From Sweltsa coloradensis (lineage: Eukaryota > Arthropoda > Insecta > Plecoptera > Chloroperlidae), in NCBI GenBank assembly GCA_024449915.1, contig JAMZAV010000354.1, positions 186,001-250,000 of the forward strand: 64,000 nucleotides of DNA. The letters run 5' to 3'. A program made the position numbers and the translations under genes. The notes below the pieces were generated by a model. That model was not told the origin of the DNA, made no database searches, and was given only the letters and a program-made list of their open reading frames with translations. How positions within the stretch are numbered: the first letter of the stretch is position 1; each line of letters opens with the position of its first letter. Below, one piece after another: positions 36,084-46,700 of the stretch.

Positions 36084-36262
36084 CTAGGGAGCGAAGCTTC
36101 CGTAACGCATCTCTTGTCTGTACGTCCGTCCGTGAGTGTCACGTCGCACGACAAGAACCGAATACAACAACCTCGATTGACATGCGTTTTGTTGGCATTT
36201 CCCTTGTACAGAATTATATTGTTTTTGGTGACCCCCCTTTGTGTACTCAGCCCCTCCACCAA
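36084..36262 (-). repeat. R1 repeat
   Basis: Begins TAGGGAGCGAAGCTTCCG, then GTACGTCCGTCCGTGAGTGT, CGACAAGAACCGAATAC and GTGACCCCCCTTTGTG. The far end is replaced by the MITE at 36265. Confidence 0.65.
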
Positions 36263-36264
36263 GA

Positions 36265-36583
36265 CATGGAGTATCTATACAAAAATTTTCCATTACAAAA
36301 TTACCTGACTTTTCCAGATGGGAAATTCTATTTTTCCAGGCTGCAAATTTGGCTTTCCCGCACATTATAATGGAGGAAAAATTGTTTATAAATTCAATGT
36401 CATCGGGGAATTTTAAACACCAGACAAGGCAAAATAATTTCAGAATTGTTTTTTAAAATTGAGAATTTCTATTTTCAGCAGCAAAAAAGGTATTGAAATT
36501 ACCAAAATACATTTCTATTAAAATTCCAGAAAAAAAAAACTAAATTCCCTTATTTTCCCAGGTTTTCCAGTCTTGTAGACACC
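36265..36583. mobile_element. MITE of the GTAGACACCCTG family, degenerate
   Basis: Shares ATTTTCCATTACAAAATTNC, GCAAATTTGGCTTTCCCGCA and TTTTCCAGTCTTGTAGACAC with the intact copy at 42240-42507. Its left terminal repeat is mutated (GAGTATCTATAC). Confidence 0.7.
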
Positions 36584-36739
36584 CAGCAAGAGTTATCAAT
36601 TCCGGACAAGATTTTATTTGAGAGATTTTCTCCAAAATGTGTCAACTGACGCGCCCTTCCTTGATTTCTTTCTGAATAATAATCACGAAGAATAATACAC
36701 AAGATACAGATCAGAAAAACATCTTGCATCACCGTGCAG

Positions 36740-36940
36740 TCCGTAGCACGTAAACAAATGCGAGTCCAAACCACCGGACCTGCCCTAATTCCCTGGCCTC
36801 TTTGCGTCCTATCAGCTCAGGGTACCGACCACTATGTTTCCGGCGCTGCCGAGCTTATCAATATCCTGAACAAGTGCAGTGAAAAACTTCGCAAGGTTTG
36901 GCCTCATGCATTTCCCACTTCCGGATGTGGAGTGAAATAA
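36740..36940 (+). CDS. candidate terminal exon, unknown protein
   Basis: The acceptor CTTGCATCACCGTGCAG is followed at phase 0 by 66 codons and TAA. The codons are much more GC-rich than the flanks, and AATAAA overlaps the stop (GAAATAAAG). The peptide has the segments SVARKQMRVQTTGPALIPWP, LCVLSAQGTDHYVSGAAEL and INILNKCSEKLRKVWPHAF. An ATG six bases upstream of the acceptor is also in frame, so an unspliced product of 68 residues is possible. No family recognised. This is the most protein-like plus-strand segment. Confidence 0.42.
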   Translation, partial: SVARKQMRVQTTGPALIPWPLCVLSAQGTDHYVSGAAELINILNKCSEKLRKVWPHAFPTSGCGVK

Positions 36941-36999
36941 AGGGCACGTGTTGTTGAAAAAACATAACATAGATTAGCGGAGTAGGATCGGATGTAGTG

Positions 37000-37315
37000 T
37001 GGAGAGTGAGTGCAATGCCAACAAACAACAACAGAACAGGCGACGTTACGTTACGTCCTCGCCGTTACGCAACGCACACAACTAATTAGGTTATATTCGA
37101 ACTGTCACCAGATGGGAAAATTATAATCTAAAATTGTTCATGAGCTGTAATAATTACGAAAACGATGCATTAGTTGGAAAATGAAATATTATTGGCTAAA
37201 ATTAAATGAGTAACCCTGCTGAGACAGATGTTAGTTTCTAGATTGATTAGGAGGGGAAAAAAATATTGAAGAGGCCTACCCTATTCGTTAAATGTTACAA
37301 ATTATAAAAATAATA
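37000..37315. other. no feature recognised
   Basis: Possible 3' UTR of the exon ending at 36940, then AT-rich DNA. Confidence 0.3.
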
Positions 37316-37317
37316 AG

Positions 37318-37343
37318 TTGATTGATTGATTGATTGATTGATT
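37318..37343. repeat. (TTGA)n microsatellite
   Basis: About six and a half perfect units of TTGA. Confidence 0.9.
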
Positions 37344-37724
37344 AAGGTCTTTATTTTAAGGTGGGATTAAGGCTAGTGAAACCTTATCTTCCATCCAACC
37401 TTTAAGGAGGTACATAACATTGCATTTTATATGGTGTTGATAATATACTATAACTACTACTAATAATAATAACAATGATAATGAAGGCCTAATGAAAATT
37501 ATAGATAATTAGAACACAAAGTAATTGGCCTGATGAAAATTACACATAATTAACTGAAAACATAAACATTTGAAATTATGATAAACAATTTACACAATTT
37601 AGCTATCCTTTCATTCTCCGCATTCATCCATCGCTTTCATACAGTTAGGAAATAAGAAAAAAAATTAGGTCCTTAAAACATTTTTCCAGTTTCAATTTGC
37701 GAAGAAGAAAACATATTAAAGTGC

Positions 37725-37997
37725 ATGAAGCACATTAATTGCACCTTTATTGTCAAGTTAAACTTTAATAAAAAAATAAAACAGCTATCTTATTTGACTT
37801 ATTCTTCAATAAAGTGTGGACCATTGGATAGAGTGATATATGGAAATATGTGTGCAGAGATTCGTCATGTATGTATGTCAATGTCAGGATATACAATTCG
37901 TGCCTATCTTAAGGCTACCCGTATGATAATGGAACAACCGTTTATGATGCTAGTTGTTATGTTATTGATTTTGTTGTTTTTGCATTGTTTTAAATAA
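37725..37997 (+). CDS. weak 90-codon frame with hydrophobic C terminus
   Basis: The frame ends MIMEQPFMMLVVMLLILLFL HCFK-stop and could encode a short membrane anchor. The part after position 37817, beginning CGPLDRVIYGNMCAEIRH, looks more protein-like and is preceded by the acceptor-like TTATTCTTCAATAAAG. The first third is ordinary AT-rich translation. Chance is quite possible. Confidence 0.18.
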   Translation: MKHINCTFIVKLNFNKKIKQLSYLTYSSIKCGPLDRVIYGNMCAEIRHVCMSMSGYTIRAYLKATRMIMEQPFMMLVVMLLILLFLHCFK

Positions 37998-38110
37998 GTT
38001 ATCAATTCAAAGATTAAATTGTAAATATTTAAGTTTGGAAATAGGTTCGAAGTATTGTATGTTGAGAATCGAACGTTGCTTTTATTTCGGACAAGTTTTC
38101 GGTTACTTAC

Positions 38111-38203
38111 ACGTATTTCCGTTACGATTCCTTTCAACCGTAATCAAAGTAACGGTTATGCCGTATACGAACGTTATGAACAATACCAAACTGTAGGGAA
38201 CTT
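38111..38203 (-). CDS. weak candidate exon, hydrophobic
   Basis: On the minus strand the acceptor TTTGTCATTATCTTAG and donor ACGT|GTAAGTAA bound 93 bases open in one frame. The peptide VPYSLVLFITFVYGITVTL is membrane-segment-like. It enters with two bases and exits with one. It fits no other exon here by phase, so chance is likely. Confidence 0.2.
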
Positions 38204-39539
38204 CTAAGATAATGACAAAATGTTTTGGAGATGGTTTAAGGAAGATTTCGTAAAGAACCGTCTTCATAGAAAAAGAAATAAGATGAAAATGACTGTAGTT
38301 TTATATGGAAAGATGAGGGAAAGGGAGTAAATGGAACAGTAAGTACGTTATAATTATGGTGATGCCGAGAAAATGGCGAAATTTTCGAAAGGAAAAACCT
38401 CATTAATGTATGTACTTTCTAAAATATAAATTAATGTTTCTGTTTTTTCATTTACATGTCCAGGAATTGTGATGAATATTTATCAAGAGTTTCTTTTAAT
38501 TCAAATTCTATCATTGAATTACAAATTACGTAATTGCATTGCATTGTCACTAAGGAATTAATATTTTTAGAAATGTAGACTCAAATTATTATCATCGTCG
38601 GCGCCCATTAAAACAGAATAATGCAATTATATGAATGCATTGTTTAAAAAGTCAAGACAAAACATGTGTAATTTATGTTAATTGGATCAGTAGTGCCGGC
38701 CGGGCAGGTGAGGTGTGGCACACTGCTTGGTAAGTTATTCGTTAGATTGGTTACAATGCTTTTTGATTGTTATCTCAAACTGCAAACTATTATATTTCAC
38801 AAGTATTTGTAAGTTAGCAATAAAGGTTTCTTATCTTAAATTATCAGAAATTATTTAGATTTCAAGCTAATTTATCAGTAATTTATTTTGTAATTACGCT
38901 TTTGAAATATTGTATAGACCGTTTATATCTGTAATTGTTCACTCACAAACCACAATCTAGTTTTCATTCAGATTCAGTTTCTGGTCAAACAAGTGTATTG
39001 GTTTACACATCGAGTTCAGGTCAAGTCAATTGCGAAATACTGGCTCGGTTTCAAATTTACACACGTTTAGCTTTGGGTTAATTTGAGCTGGGTCCATTCA
39101 TGTTCGGGCGAGAGTATAGCTCTGGTTTAAAACAAATTCACGACCTCGATAAAGAAAAATAAAGGCCAACAAATATTAGCAGTATCGAGTCACTTCGAAA
39201 CACAAAAACGACAATTGCGAATCCAACTCAACAAAAAACATTTTCTGATTTGATTCAATGTTTCGGTTTTAAGTCGTTGATTTTAATTTTCAAGATTTTA
39301 AGTACGAGTACTTTTTACATGAATTACTTACAATCTACTGTGTCATTGCATTTGGTTGATTATCTTTATTAAAATTCAAGAATAAAGAGAAGAAAAAATC
39401 ACACTCCAAGTGATAATTGGGAATAATTAGTGACAATATTAATTTAGAAATATCTTTACGACTCTTAATTTTATCCCAAATCATCACAGTAGAAAATTAT
39501 AAGGTTATCTGCTATCCAGAAAGTAGGTCGTGTCTGTTT

Positions 39540-39790
39540 CTACGCTTCAACCAAAAGGCTTGGGTTCAAATCCCACATGCACTCATTGTCCCGCATAACT
39601 CTGATTCGGGAGATCGTCCCCAGTCCTCGGCAGTCCTGACTGAGGGTTTCTCCAAGGTTCTCCTCAGTCAACAGCCACATTGCTGCATGGGGTTGTGACT
39701 TGTGCCCTAAGGCATTCCTTACCAACTATCCACTTGCCCTAATTACCTAGTAGGTCACATCACGGGGGTATCATCGGGTAAGCCAATTAC
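39540..39790 (+). repeat. tRNA-derived SINE, family II
   Basis: GGCTTGGGTTCAAATCCCAC is B-box-like. CGGCAGTCCTGACTGAGGGT and a long tail with CCTAAGGCATTCCTTACC follow. Confidence 0.65.
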
Positions 39791-39844
39791 CCTAAGTACT
39801 GAATAACCTACAGAGAGCAGTCCTAAAAAATATAATAATATTAC

Positions 39845-40090
39845 AGTCTGAATAAAATAAATAAATACATTCGTATAGTCTAAAGTCGCCATAGTAAATC
39901 AGAATTGATGTTTGTTGGGTGACTCTTAATTGAAAGAGAACCGAGACAGCCCTGTCGAAACAGATTATCGCTAATAATGGCCAACCGGAGATCGGTAATT
40001 ACAAATAGCGACCTAATGGTTGGGCACGACTATCCCACGGGCGACGCCAGTGTCAACAGTGTCAACAAGGTTAATTCGATTCAATTTCAG
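39845..40090 (-). repeat. SINE family I, strongly diverged
   Basis: AGTCTAAAGTCGCC, GGCCAACCGGAGATCGGTAA and GGCGACGCCAGTGTCAACAG follow the order of the family I core in reverse, with much divergence. Confidence 0.4.
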
Positions 40091-40094
40091 AATT

Positions 40095-40190
40095 TATTTT
40101 TTTAATTTTAATTTTAATTTAATTTATTTATATATTTAACGTCTATCCTATTCAGTTAACAAATTGATTTACAAAGGAGGACAACATAAA
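40095..40190 (-). mobile_element. LINE 3' tail
   Basis: TTTAACGTCTATCCTATTCA and ATTTACAAAGGAGGACAACA, as at 14405, preceded by an A/T tail. Confidence 0.65.
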
Positions 40191-40289
40191 CATAAAATGT
40201 GCTTAGTTATTATAATACGGCTTTAAAGTCAGCGTTTACATGTCCCAATCCCATCCAAGTATTGTTTTGATTAAAGTCCTTATAAATAA

Positions 40290-40600
40290 AAATAGATAAA
40301 TAAATAAATCCGTATTTAGAGTCTACCCACTAAATGATTTTCAGTGGCAGTGGGGGACACCAAAGCGACCAAGCCAACTATGTAGACCCCGATGCAATCG
40401 ACGAGTGAGCGATAACCAACCAAATATCGATATTTTTTAATAGGAAATATTGCAATCAGTGGTATGGACAGTGCGAACACCCGCAGCAGTGAAGTCTTCT
40501 GCCTTAAGGATTCGAACCCGGGACCTTCAAATTGTAAGTTGGTTCTATAAACACTGTTGCGTGCCTCTTTGTCAACCGTCCATCACACATCACAACACGA
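40290..40600 (-). repeat. tRNA-derived SINE, family I
   Basis: On the minus strand the head contains the B box CCCGGGTTCGAATCC at about 40520. The core GGCTTGGTCGCTTTGGTGTC and the tail block GTGGGTAGACTCTAAATAC with TTTATTTATTTA follow. It is similar in layout to 5465-5950. Confidence 0.75.
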
Positions 40601-41169
40601 AATTCTCCAGCACAAAACACAACATGAGTTATGCTCGTCAACGGTTTTGTACACCATTTCTCGGTATCTAATTTACCGGCCCGTGGCGTCATGCGACATC
40701 ATAATATCATACGGAAGGCGGAAGTGGATCTAGCTACCTACGTCACTTCCTATACCTGCCCTAAAACACAATGTTTGTTGCACTTAAGATAATTGCATGT
40801 CGTTCTGTGTTCGATGACCCTACCCTACACCGCACGCGTCTACCGGCTTGGGTCAATCTGGTCGACGTTGCCCTAGGCACGGACACGGACGAAACAACTA
40901 GCTACAATAACTAACTACCTGTTTGCGTTTGATAATTGCAACGGTGATATTGTTAGCGGGGAATTATGTTTACAATCAATTAGATGATTATAATCGGTTA
41001 ATAATCTGGAGATTGTAGTTGGAGACTGGAGAACTGTGTGGGAGGTAGAGAGAGATAGCGATATCAGACTAAGGGGTCGTCTGGGTTTGAAGCCGGAGGA
41101 GATGAGCTCCCGGAAATGAGGCAGCAATACCAGGGATTTCACGCAGACAGGAATAATCAAATTAGCATA

Positions 41170-42070
41170 AATATTTGCACATAGGTCACAGACATTTAAA
41201 GTCTTATTCTTGTATTAGTGACATTTTGTTTGTGTAAACGCTGACTTGTGATATTCTTTTTCGAAAAGTTTTCAGTTCGATTCAGACCACCAATTTCAAT
41301 CCCTTTTAATCCAACAAAAAAATCCATTACATTTATAAACAAACACAATAAAATAATAAAAACCAAGGATATACCGTTATTATATATACATTAGGAAAAA
41401 AGAAGAAATGGTAAGCCCGTGTAAGGAAAAAATATCTAGTTTTGTGGACGGGCTGGTAAAATAAAATTGACATTAGTGAAATGGGTACTGTGGGTACAAG
41501 TGTTATTTACACACTTTTTCCCATAATTGAATCGGTATCTTAATAGATTTTCAAATAACAATCCTATATGAAACGATTTAACATGAGACCATATACTCAT
41601 AACGCGTAACGCATTTTCGTTTACAAAAAACATATTTCAACATTCTAGGTATACTACTAGTTGAATGAATGTTGATGACTGATAAACGCATGGTGATGGG
41701 AAGTGGGGTGGGACAGGCTGAGAGAGGCTTGCGTCCTTATACGTGATCGATCTTTTCACAGTGGCACAGTAGAAAACTATGCAATATTAAACTATCAATC
41801 TAAATCGTCTATTGTGCGTTCTTACGTTGTACATCACCATTAGCCTGAGTCTGTGATCACATTAATTAACAAATTTCAGTCGTCAAACCTGATTAACAAA
41901 GGAGGACATGCAAAGTGTAAGGTCAAATATAAGCTACATATTATTTTGTTCTGAACGATTATCTGTCATGTTAAAAGTCGAACAACAAACAATTACATAT
42001 GTATAATTTTTTTTCGTATAAAATAGAACATAGCGTACGCATCTTCCTGTCTTCCCCTATGTGCACTTCT
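41170..42070. other. no gene recognised; possible LINE tail scrap
   Basis: AT-rich. GATTAACAAAGGAGGACATG near 41890 is a scrap of the LINE tail on the minus strand. Confidence 0.35.
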
Positions 42071-42239
42071 GATGACAGACTCACACTACTGTTCAAAATC
42101 ATTATCATTATCGTTGAAGAGAAATATCGACGGGATGTTTCGTCGCGTCATAGTGGTGAATAATTTACATTATTCCTTAATTCCCGACGTAGCGTCGTCA
42201 CTGTGGAGTGTGGATGACATTTTCAAAGCAAGACATTAT

Positions 42240-42507
42240 CAGGGTGTCTACCAATTTTCCATTACAAAATTCCCTGACTTTTCCAGGTTTTTCAGGTGGA
42301 AAATTATATTTTTCCAGGCTGTAAATTTGGCTTTCCCGCACATAATAATGGAGGCAAAATTGTTTATAAAATCAATGTCGATTTCGGCGGGAATTACTAA
42401 AATACTGATTTTTTAAATTTCTAGTGAAAAAACGACTTTTCCCTGACTTTTCCAGATTTATTAAATTCCCTGACTTTTCCAGGTTTTCCAGTCTTGTAGA
42501 CACCCTG
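42240..42507. mobile_element. MITE with 12 bp inverted ends CAGGGTGTCTAC
   Basis: A 268 bp element from CAGGGTGTCTAC to GTAGACACCCTG, perfect 12 bp terminal inverted repeats. The interior repeats CCCTGACTTTTCCAG several times. No coding capacity. The target-site duplication is unclear. A second, degenerate copy is at 36265-36583. Confidence 0.85.
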
Positions 42508-42914
42508 ATTGTCATTATCATTATTTATTTTATTTTAAACACTTTTAATATCTATGTCAACATCTATTTGTCTACATCTCTTGTTTTTTTTTCAAGAATA
42601 TCACTCTTCTGGTTTGCGATTCTATTAATCTTGACCGAGTTCTTTAATAATTCGGCTCTTGTTCAAACAAATTTTTTTACTAGAGCCAGAGTTTTGAGTA
42701 TAAGAAAATAACTATATATAGGCAGTATACATATGGAATGACATTACACTCGATAACCAGCTATAGGGTAGCCTACAATATCAAACCACTTGCTAAAACG
42801 AAGTTTTAAAGATCACTCTGGGCTCAATAAGTAGGCCCCTCGTTGATAAAATGAAAACCCACGTAGGTTCACACGAGTTTGGGCTGGTGTGTATATTCTA
42901 ATTTGTCAACTCAC

Positions 42915-42997
42915 CCTAAATTTGTGGCCAAGCTTTTCAATTCTTGAACGGCATGGCTACCAGACATGGCTCCCAGGATGGCAGATTGGAATTGATT
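42915..42997 (-). CDS. candidate internal exon, minus-strand gene A
   Basis: On the minus strand the acceptor CTAATTTTATGTTTCAG and the consensus donor TTAGG|GTGAGT bound 83 bases. Only one frame is open, giving NQFQSAILGAMSGSHAVQEL then KSLATNL plus two bases. The codon use is balanced in an AT-rich setting. It enters at phase 0, matching the exon at 43795-43854 over a 797 bp intron. It exits with two bases, which suits either the one-base entry at 3035-3137 or the one at 32793. No known family recognised. Confidence 0.5.
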
Positions 42998-43794
42998 CTG
43001 AAACATAAAATTAGGGAAATTATTTACATTATTTAAGTATATACCTTACATTGGTGTATGGACACATGGGCAGAATGTACGAGTGCTTAATGCCTACAGG
43101 TGACTTGGTGACGATACGACTATATAACAATGGCCTATAAATCGGGATGAATAACGCATTTCACCTAAAATTTTGCGTATCTCCATGGTGCGATGTAATA
43201 TAAATCTATTATTATGTTTATTCATAAAGAAAGATATAATAAAGAGACAAACAAACTGCTTGATTCCAAAATTCTGAATTCCTTATCACAAGAATAGATT
43301 GCATACTGATGTATTATTTTGGATTTTTGAAAAACTATGTACCTAAATATACTTTCCTCATGCTACATGAGATTTTTTATATCCCCTTCAAATTTCTCTA
43401 GTTTACAAAGAAAATTAACCAAGTTTAGGATTACATGTTTATTTTTCTAAATTTCCTTGGCAAAAATATTTTCGTTTATGAAACAAAGAGAAAATATTGA
43501 ACACAAAATAATTAAGTTTTGGGCTTTTAGTCCAACCAAAAAAACAAGAAAACACTCTGTAACGAACAAATGTTTTTGACCAAACAAACCGTTTCGAAAT
43601 AATTCTCGTACAAATATTTTTTTTAAAAGAGAATAGCTTACTTTGCAAAGAGTAACACATAGTAATTCATATGCGATATATTTAAATGCAATAGACAACA
43701 AGAGTCTAATGATCTACAACCGTCACCACAAGACATGCTAATCAGCAATCCGCGTTATAATTATACCAGGCGAATTGTTATAAATTGCACTTAC

Positions 43795-43854
43795 CATCCA
43801 CATTTTACGAGTATAGTGGTCAATAACTAAGATGTACTTTACACTAACACCACT
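43795..43854 (-). CDS. candidate internal exon, minus-strand gene A
   Basis: On the minus strand the acceptor GAGTTTAGCATCAG and donor ATG|GTAAGTGC bound exactly 20 codons, SGVSVKYILVIDHYTRKMWM, at phase 0 on both sides. An in-frame TAG lies two codons upstream of the exon, so splicing is required. The sequence YILVIDHYTR is loosely like the start of a retroviral-type integrase core, but the short exon context argues against a retroelement and nothing around it supports one. Phase agrees with both neighbours. Confidence 0.42.
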
Positions 43855-44159
43855 CTGATGCTAAACTCATAAAACACGCGTCTCGCCTAGGCTTTTAGAT
43901 AGATTCTCTTAGTATGGAAGTGATGTATCATTCATTCATGATGGTATCACATCAGATAAGGAGCGGTACGAGTACAACTTTATGATCAATTCCAGAGGTG
44001 TGATTTGTTGGAGATTAGAGCTAATGTAATTTCTAATTGCAATGTTTGTATGGATAATTTAAAATGTGACAAACTTTAAGAAGAACGACTACGGGAGAAC
44101 CCCCCAAAATGAGCAGCGACTTTAACCGTTATTACATATATTAAATTATTACAATTCGT

Positions 44160-44360
44160 CATTGGTGGAAGTGATGAGAATATATAACGTAGATTCCATT
44201 TTCCCCAAGGGTCACAAAGATATTCTGTATCATCCTTGTTGGACAATGTTTTTTATTATAAATGCATGTGAATCGAAGGTCATTTTGTTTTTTATCGTGA
44301 GAGGTGACACACGCACAGACGGACAGAAAAGTGGTGCTCGGAGCCTAGTTCCTTAATTTA
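44160..44360 (+). repeat. R1 repeat, diverged
   Basis: ATTGGTGGAAGTGATGAG, then ATCGTGAGAGGTGACACACG and GCCTAGTTCCTTAATTTA match R1 start, middle and end. Confidence 0.55.
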
Positions 44361-44391
44361 TTAAAACAATATAAAATAAATATTTTGTTTC

Positions 44392-44402
44392 TATATAAAA
44401 GG
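44392..44402 (+). promoter_or_regulatory. possible TATA-box promoter
   Basis: CTATATAAAAGGC is a good TATA box. About 25-30 bases on is TCGATCAAACAATG, with an ATG opening 17 codons (MIVNRSYNCFVKLKFEE) that end at GAG|GTATAT. No downstream exon was linked to it, so both promoter and start exon are tentative. Confidence 0.25.
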
Positions 44403-44984
44403 CGAGGCGTTGAAGTCGATCAAACAATGATTGTCAATCGCAGTTATAACTGTTTTGTGAAGTTGAAGTTTGAAGAGGTATATTATTAGTAACAAAATAT
44501 ATCGACGCCTGAGGTTAATTAGTGGACTGTATTTAGAGAGAGAAAAGAACAATAAGCATTTACGGACAGAGTCGACGACAGTTTGAAGGTTTATAGAGAT
44601 ATTCGAGCAATCGAGAGTAATGGAAAAGGAAACGTCTTATGACAGTCGAACCCATGAACGTTCAGAAGATGTGGGCTAGTGACTTGAAGTCCGATGAAGC
44701 TAGGGCGAGTATGAAGCTATTCACTGTTTGCACTGACTGAGAATTAGATTATGTCTGCGAGAGAGCTGCACCCGTGGCAGGCGAGGACGACCTGGCTTCG
44801 AGCTCTTGACTGCGACCCACGAGATCACACAGTCAGTCATATGTAGACTAGGGGTGGCCGAATACAGGGTGAAACAGGTATACACAAACACGAGATGATA
44901 GGATACGATACAGAACGCGAAAATGAAAACAACTCGAAACTGTAGTACGAAACACGAACATTGAACACGAACATTACATGCCTG

Positions 44985-45296
44985 AATCGTATTCAGGAAG
45001 TTTACAATGATCTAGCTCCGTCAGAGCTAGATCCATTAAATGTGTCCTTGGCTTCTTTCAAGAAAGCAATTCGTGATTATGTGTAAATTTTAACTTTAAT
45101 TTAATTTTTAAGGTTGACTTTGACTATTACTGTCATGTTTCTTTTCTTTTTTTTTCTTTTATATAATTTGTACAATGTTCCTGTGTATTTGTCATTTTTT
45201 AGTTATGTTTTGCATGTATGTTTGTACATGTGTGTGTCTATGTTTTTATTATACGTTACTGGTGGGGCTCTGCCCTGTTAACGATATATTGACAAA

Positions 45297-45343
<47 letters not shown>

Positions 45344-45345
45344 AT
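44985..45345 (+). mobile_element. 5'-truncated LINE, reverse transcriptase C-terminus and 3' UTR
   Basis: From 44991 the plus strand encodes IQEVYNDLAPSELDPLNVSL then ASFKKAIRDYV-stop. This is the closing pattern of non-LTR retrotransposon ORF2 proteins (a Y/W-N-x-L-P-like stretch, then F-K-K-x-(I/L)-x-x-(Y/F)). A 3' UTR of about 200 bases follows, then (AAAT)n at 45290-45345. The clade cannot be set from this fragment. Confidence 0.75.
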
Positions 45346-45704
45346 GAAATCAAAATTGTCGGTTTCATTTTCGAGTTCGCCATATTTTTGTTATTAGTCC
45401 GCGAAAGTTTGATTTTTCCCTGATTTTCTGTTCCTGATGTTAGGCAAAGCTCATATTATTTGTTTGAGTGGAATCGTCTAATAAATCATTTTTTTCTTTT
45501 TTAATGTTTTTTTTTTTTTCTTTTTTCTTTTTTCTTTTTTTCTTTTTTTCCCACCACTTTTTAATATTTTGATTCATTATTAATTGCATTTAATATCCTT
45601 TTTTTAAAATTGTTGTTTTTACTTTTAATGCATTGTTGTTGTAATATTCATTTCAAATATTTACTTAACTGTTGTTCATTGTTGTGTCTGCATGTATGTA
45701 ATTA

Positions 45705-45820
45705 GATTTATTTAGTTGTCCTCCTTTGTAAATCAGTTTTTTAACTGAATAGGATAGACGTTAAATAAATAAACAAATAAATACAAATAAAACAAATAAA
45801 TAAATAAATAAATACTTGGC
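45705..45820 (+). mobile_element. LINE 3' tail
   Basis: GTTGTCCTCCTTTGTAAATC then TGAATAGGATAGACGTTAAA and an AAATAAATA tail, the same family as 17640 and different from the LINE ending at 45345. Confidence 0.7.
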
Positions 45821-46068
45821 TATTTCTTGAAGGAATCTACCCGAAATTTAATTTTTAAACAAAAATAAAATCCCCAATGTAACACAATTAATAAGCTATA
45901 CAAACGATATTTGAAATCATGAGACGTGATAATTAGAACACAGTGAATTCACAAATTTTTGTTTTATTTGAAGTTTGCAATGTTGTGCTCCAACCATTAA
46001 TTAACAAGATTTTTCATGCACGTTTTGCATAGCAAGTAGTAAGTAGAACAAAACATCAAATTACATAC

Positions 46069-46121
46069 TTTATTTTTACCATTGACCATCTTGTCACAGT
46101 AAGAAATAATCCAAACATATG
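46069..46121 (-). CDS. candidate exon, minus-strand gene A
   Basis: On the minus strand the acceptor GTCGTCTAACGCACCTAG has a CTAAC branch-like site and the donor is AAA|GTATGTAA. Two bases and 17 codons (YVWIISYCDKMVNGKNK) lie between. The entry phase fits the one-base exit of the first exon at 49568, and the exit at phase 0 fits 43854. Short and AT-rich, so weaker than its neighbours. Confidence 0.3.
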
Positions 46122-46469
46122 CTAGGTGCGTTAGACGACATTTACATAATATTATGTCTGGTTCAATTATTAATGTACTCACTTTATTACACGTACATTA
46201 TACAAACTAGGTGAAAACCGGTGCTGACATGTTGTACGGACATAAATGTCAAGTATTTCCTTGTAAGTACCTTATCTAACGTCCTATTAAGAGCTAAAAT
46301 TAGTAATTTACCATAACAATCTTAATTCTCATTACATTTAAAAAGTAATACCATGATGGTCATTGTTCTTATAGCTTTTGCCGTGTTCGTTATTAGACAA
46401 ATTCTCGTAACTTTCAAGACTGCAATTCCACGAAAAATAAGCAAGGGTTAATGTCTCTCTAATGTTTGG

Positions 46470-46700
46470 TCTTCACTATTATGAGGGAGAAAAGATCCCC
46501 AATATGCATCACTTTTCTTTACGTCCATATATGTGCGTTTCACGTTTGATGACAACAACCGAATATGTCATACAATTGGCATGCGTTCTTTTTAGAATAT
46601 CCACCAACATACAACAACATAACGTGTATGAAACAGTGTTTTGGTGACCTTTAGAGTAAAATGGGCGTGGCAAGTATGTTTAACAAGAGAATTTTTATGT
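46470..46700 (-). repeat. R1 repeat, diverged
   Basis: TATGAGGGAGAAAAGATCCC, TTTGATGACAACAACCGAAT and GTTTTGGTGACCTTTAGAGT align with the R1 order. The terminal GGCACCTCCACC is lost. Confidence 0.5.

Noticed and set aside
38691..38729. GC-rich plus-strand exon ending CTTG|GTAAGTT
   Set aside because: Two frames are open and no partner agrees in phase. Kept only as a chance candidate.
43642..43705. Minus-strand exon with acceptor ATCATTAG and donor CAAA|GTAAGC
   Set aside because: It would sit between two phase-0 exons but enters with one base and leaves at phase 0, which breaks the frame. Composition is AT-random.
43795..43854. Retroviral or Gypsy integrase remnant (YILVIDHYTR)
   Set aside because: Only a ten-residue resemblance, with no reverse transcriptase, protease, LTR or second catalytic motif nearby, and clean splice sites instead.
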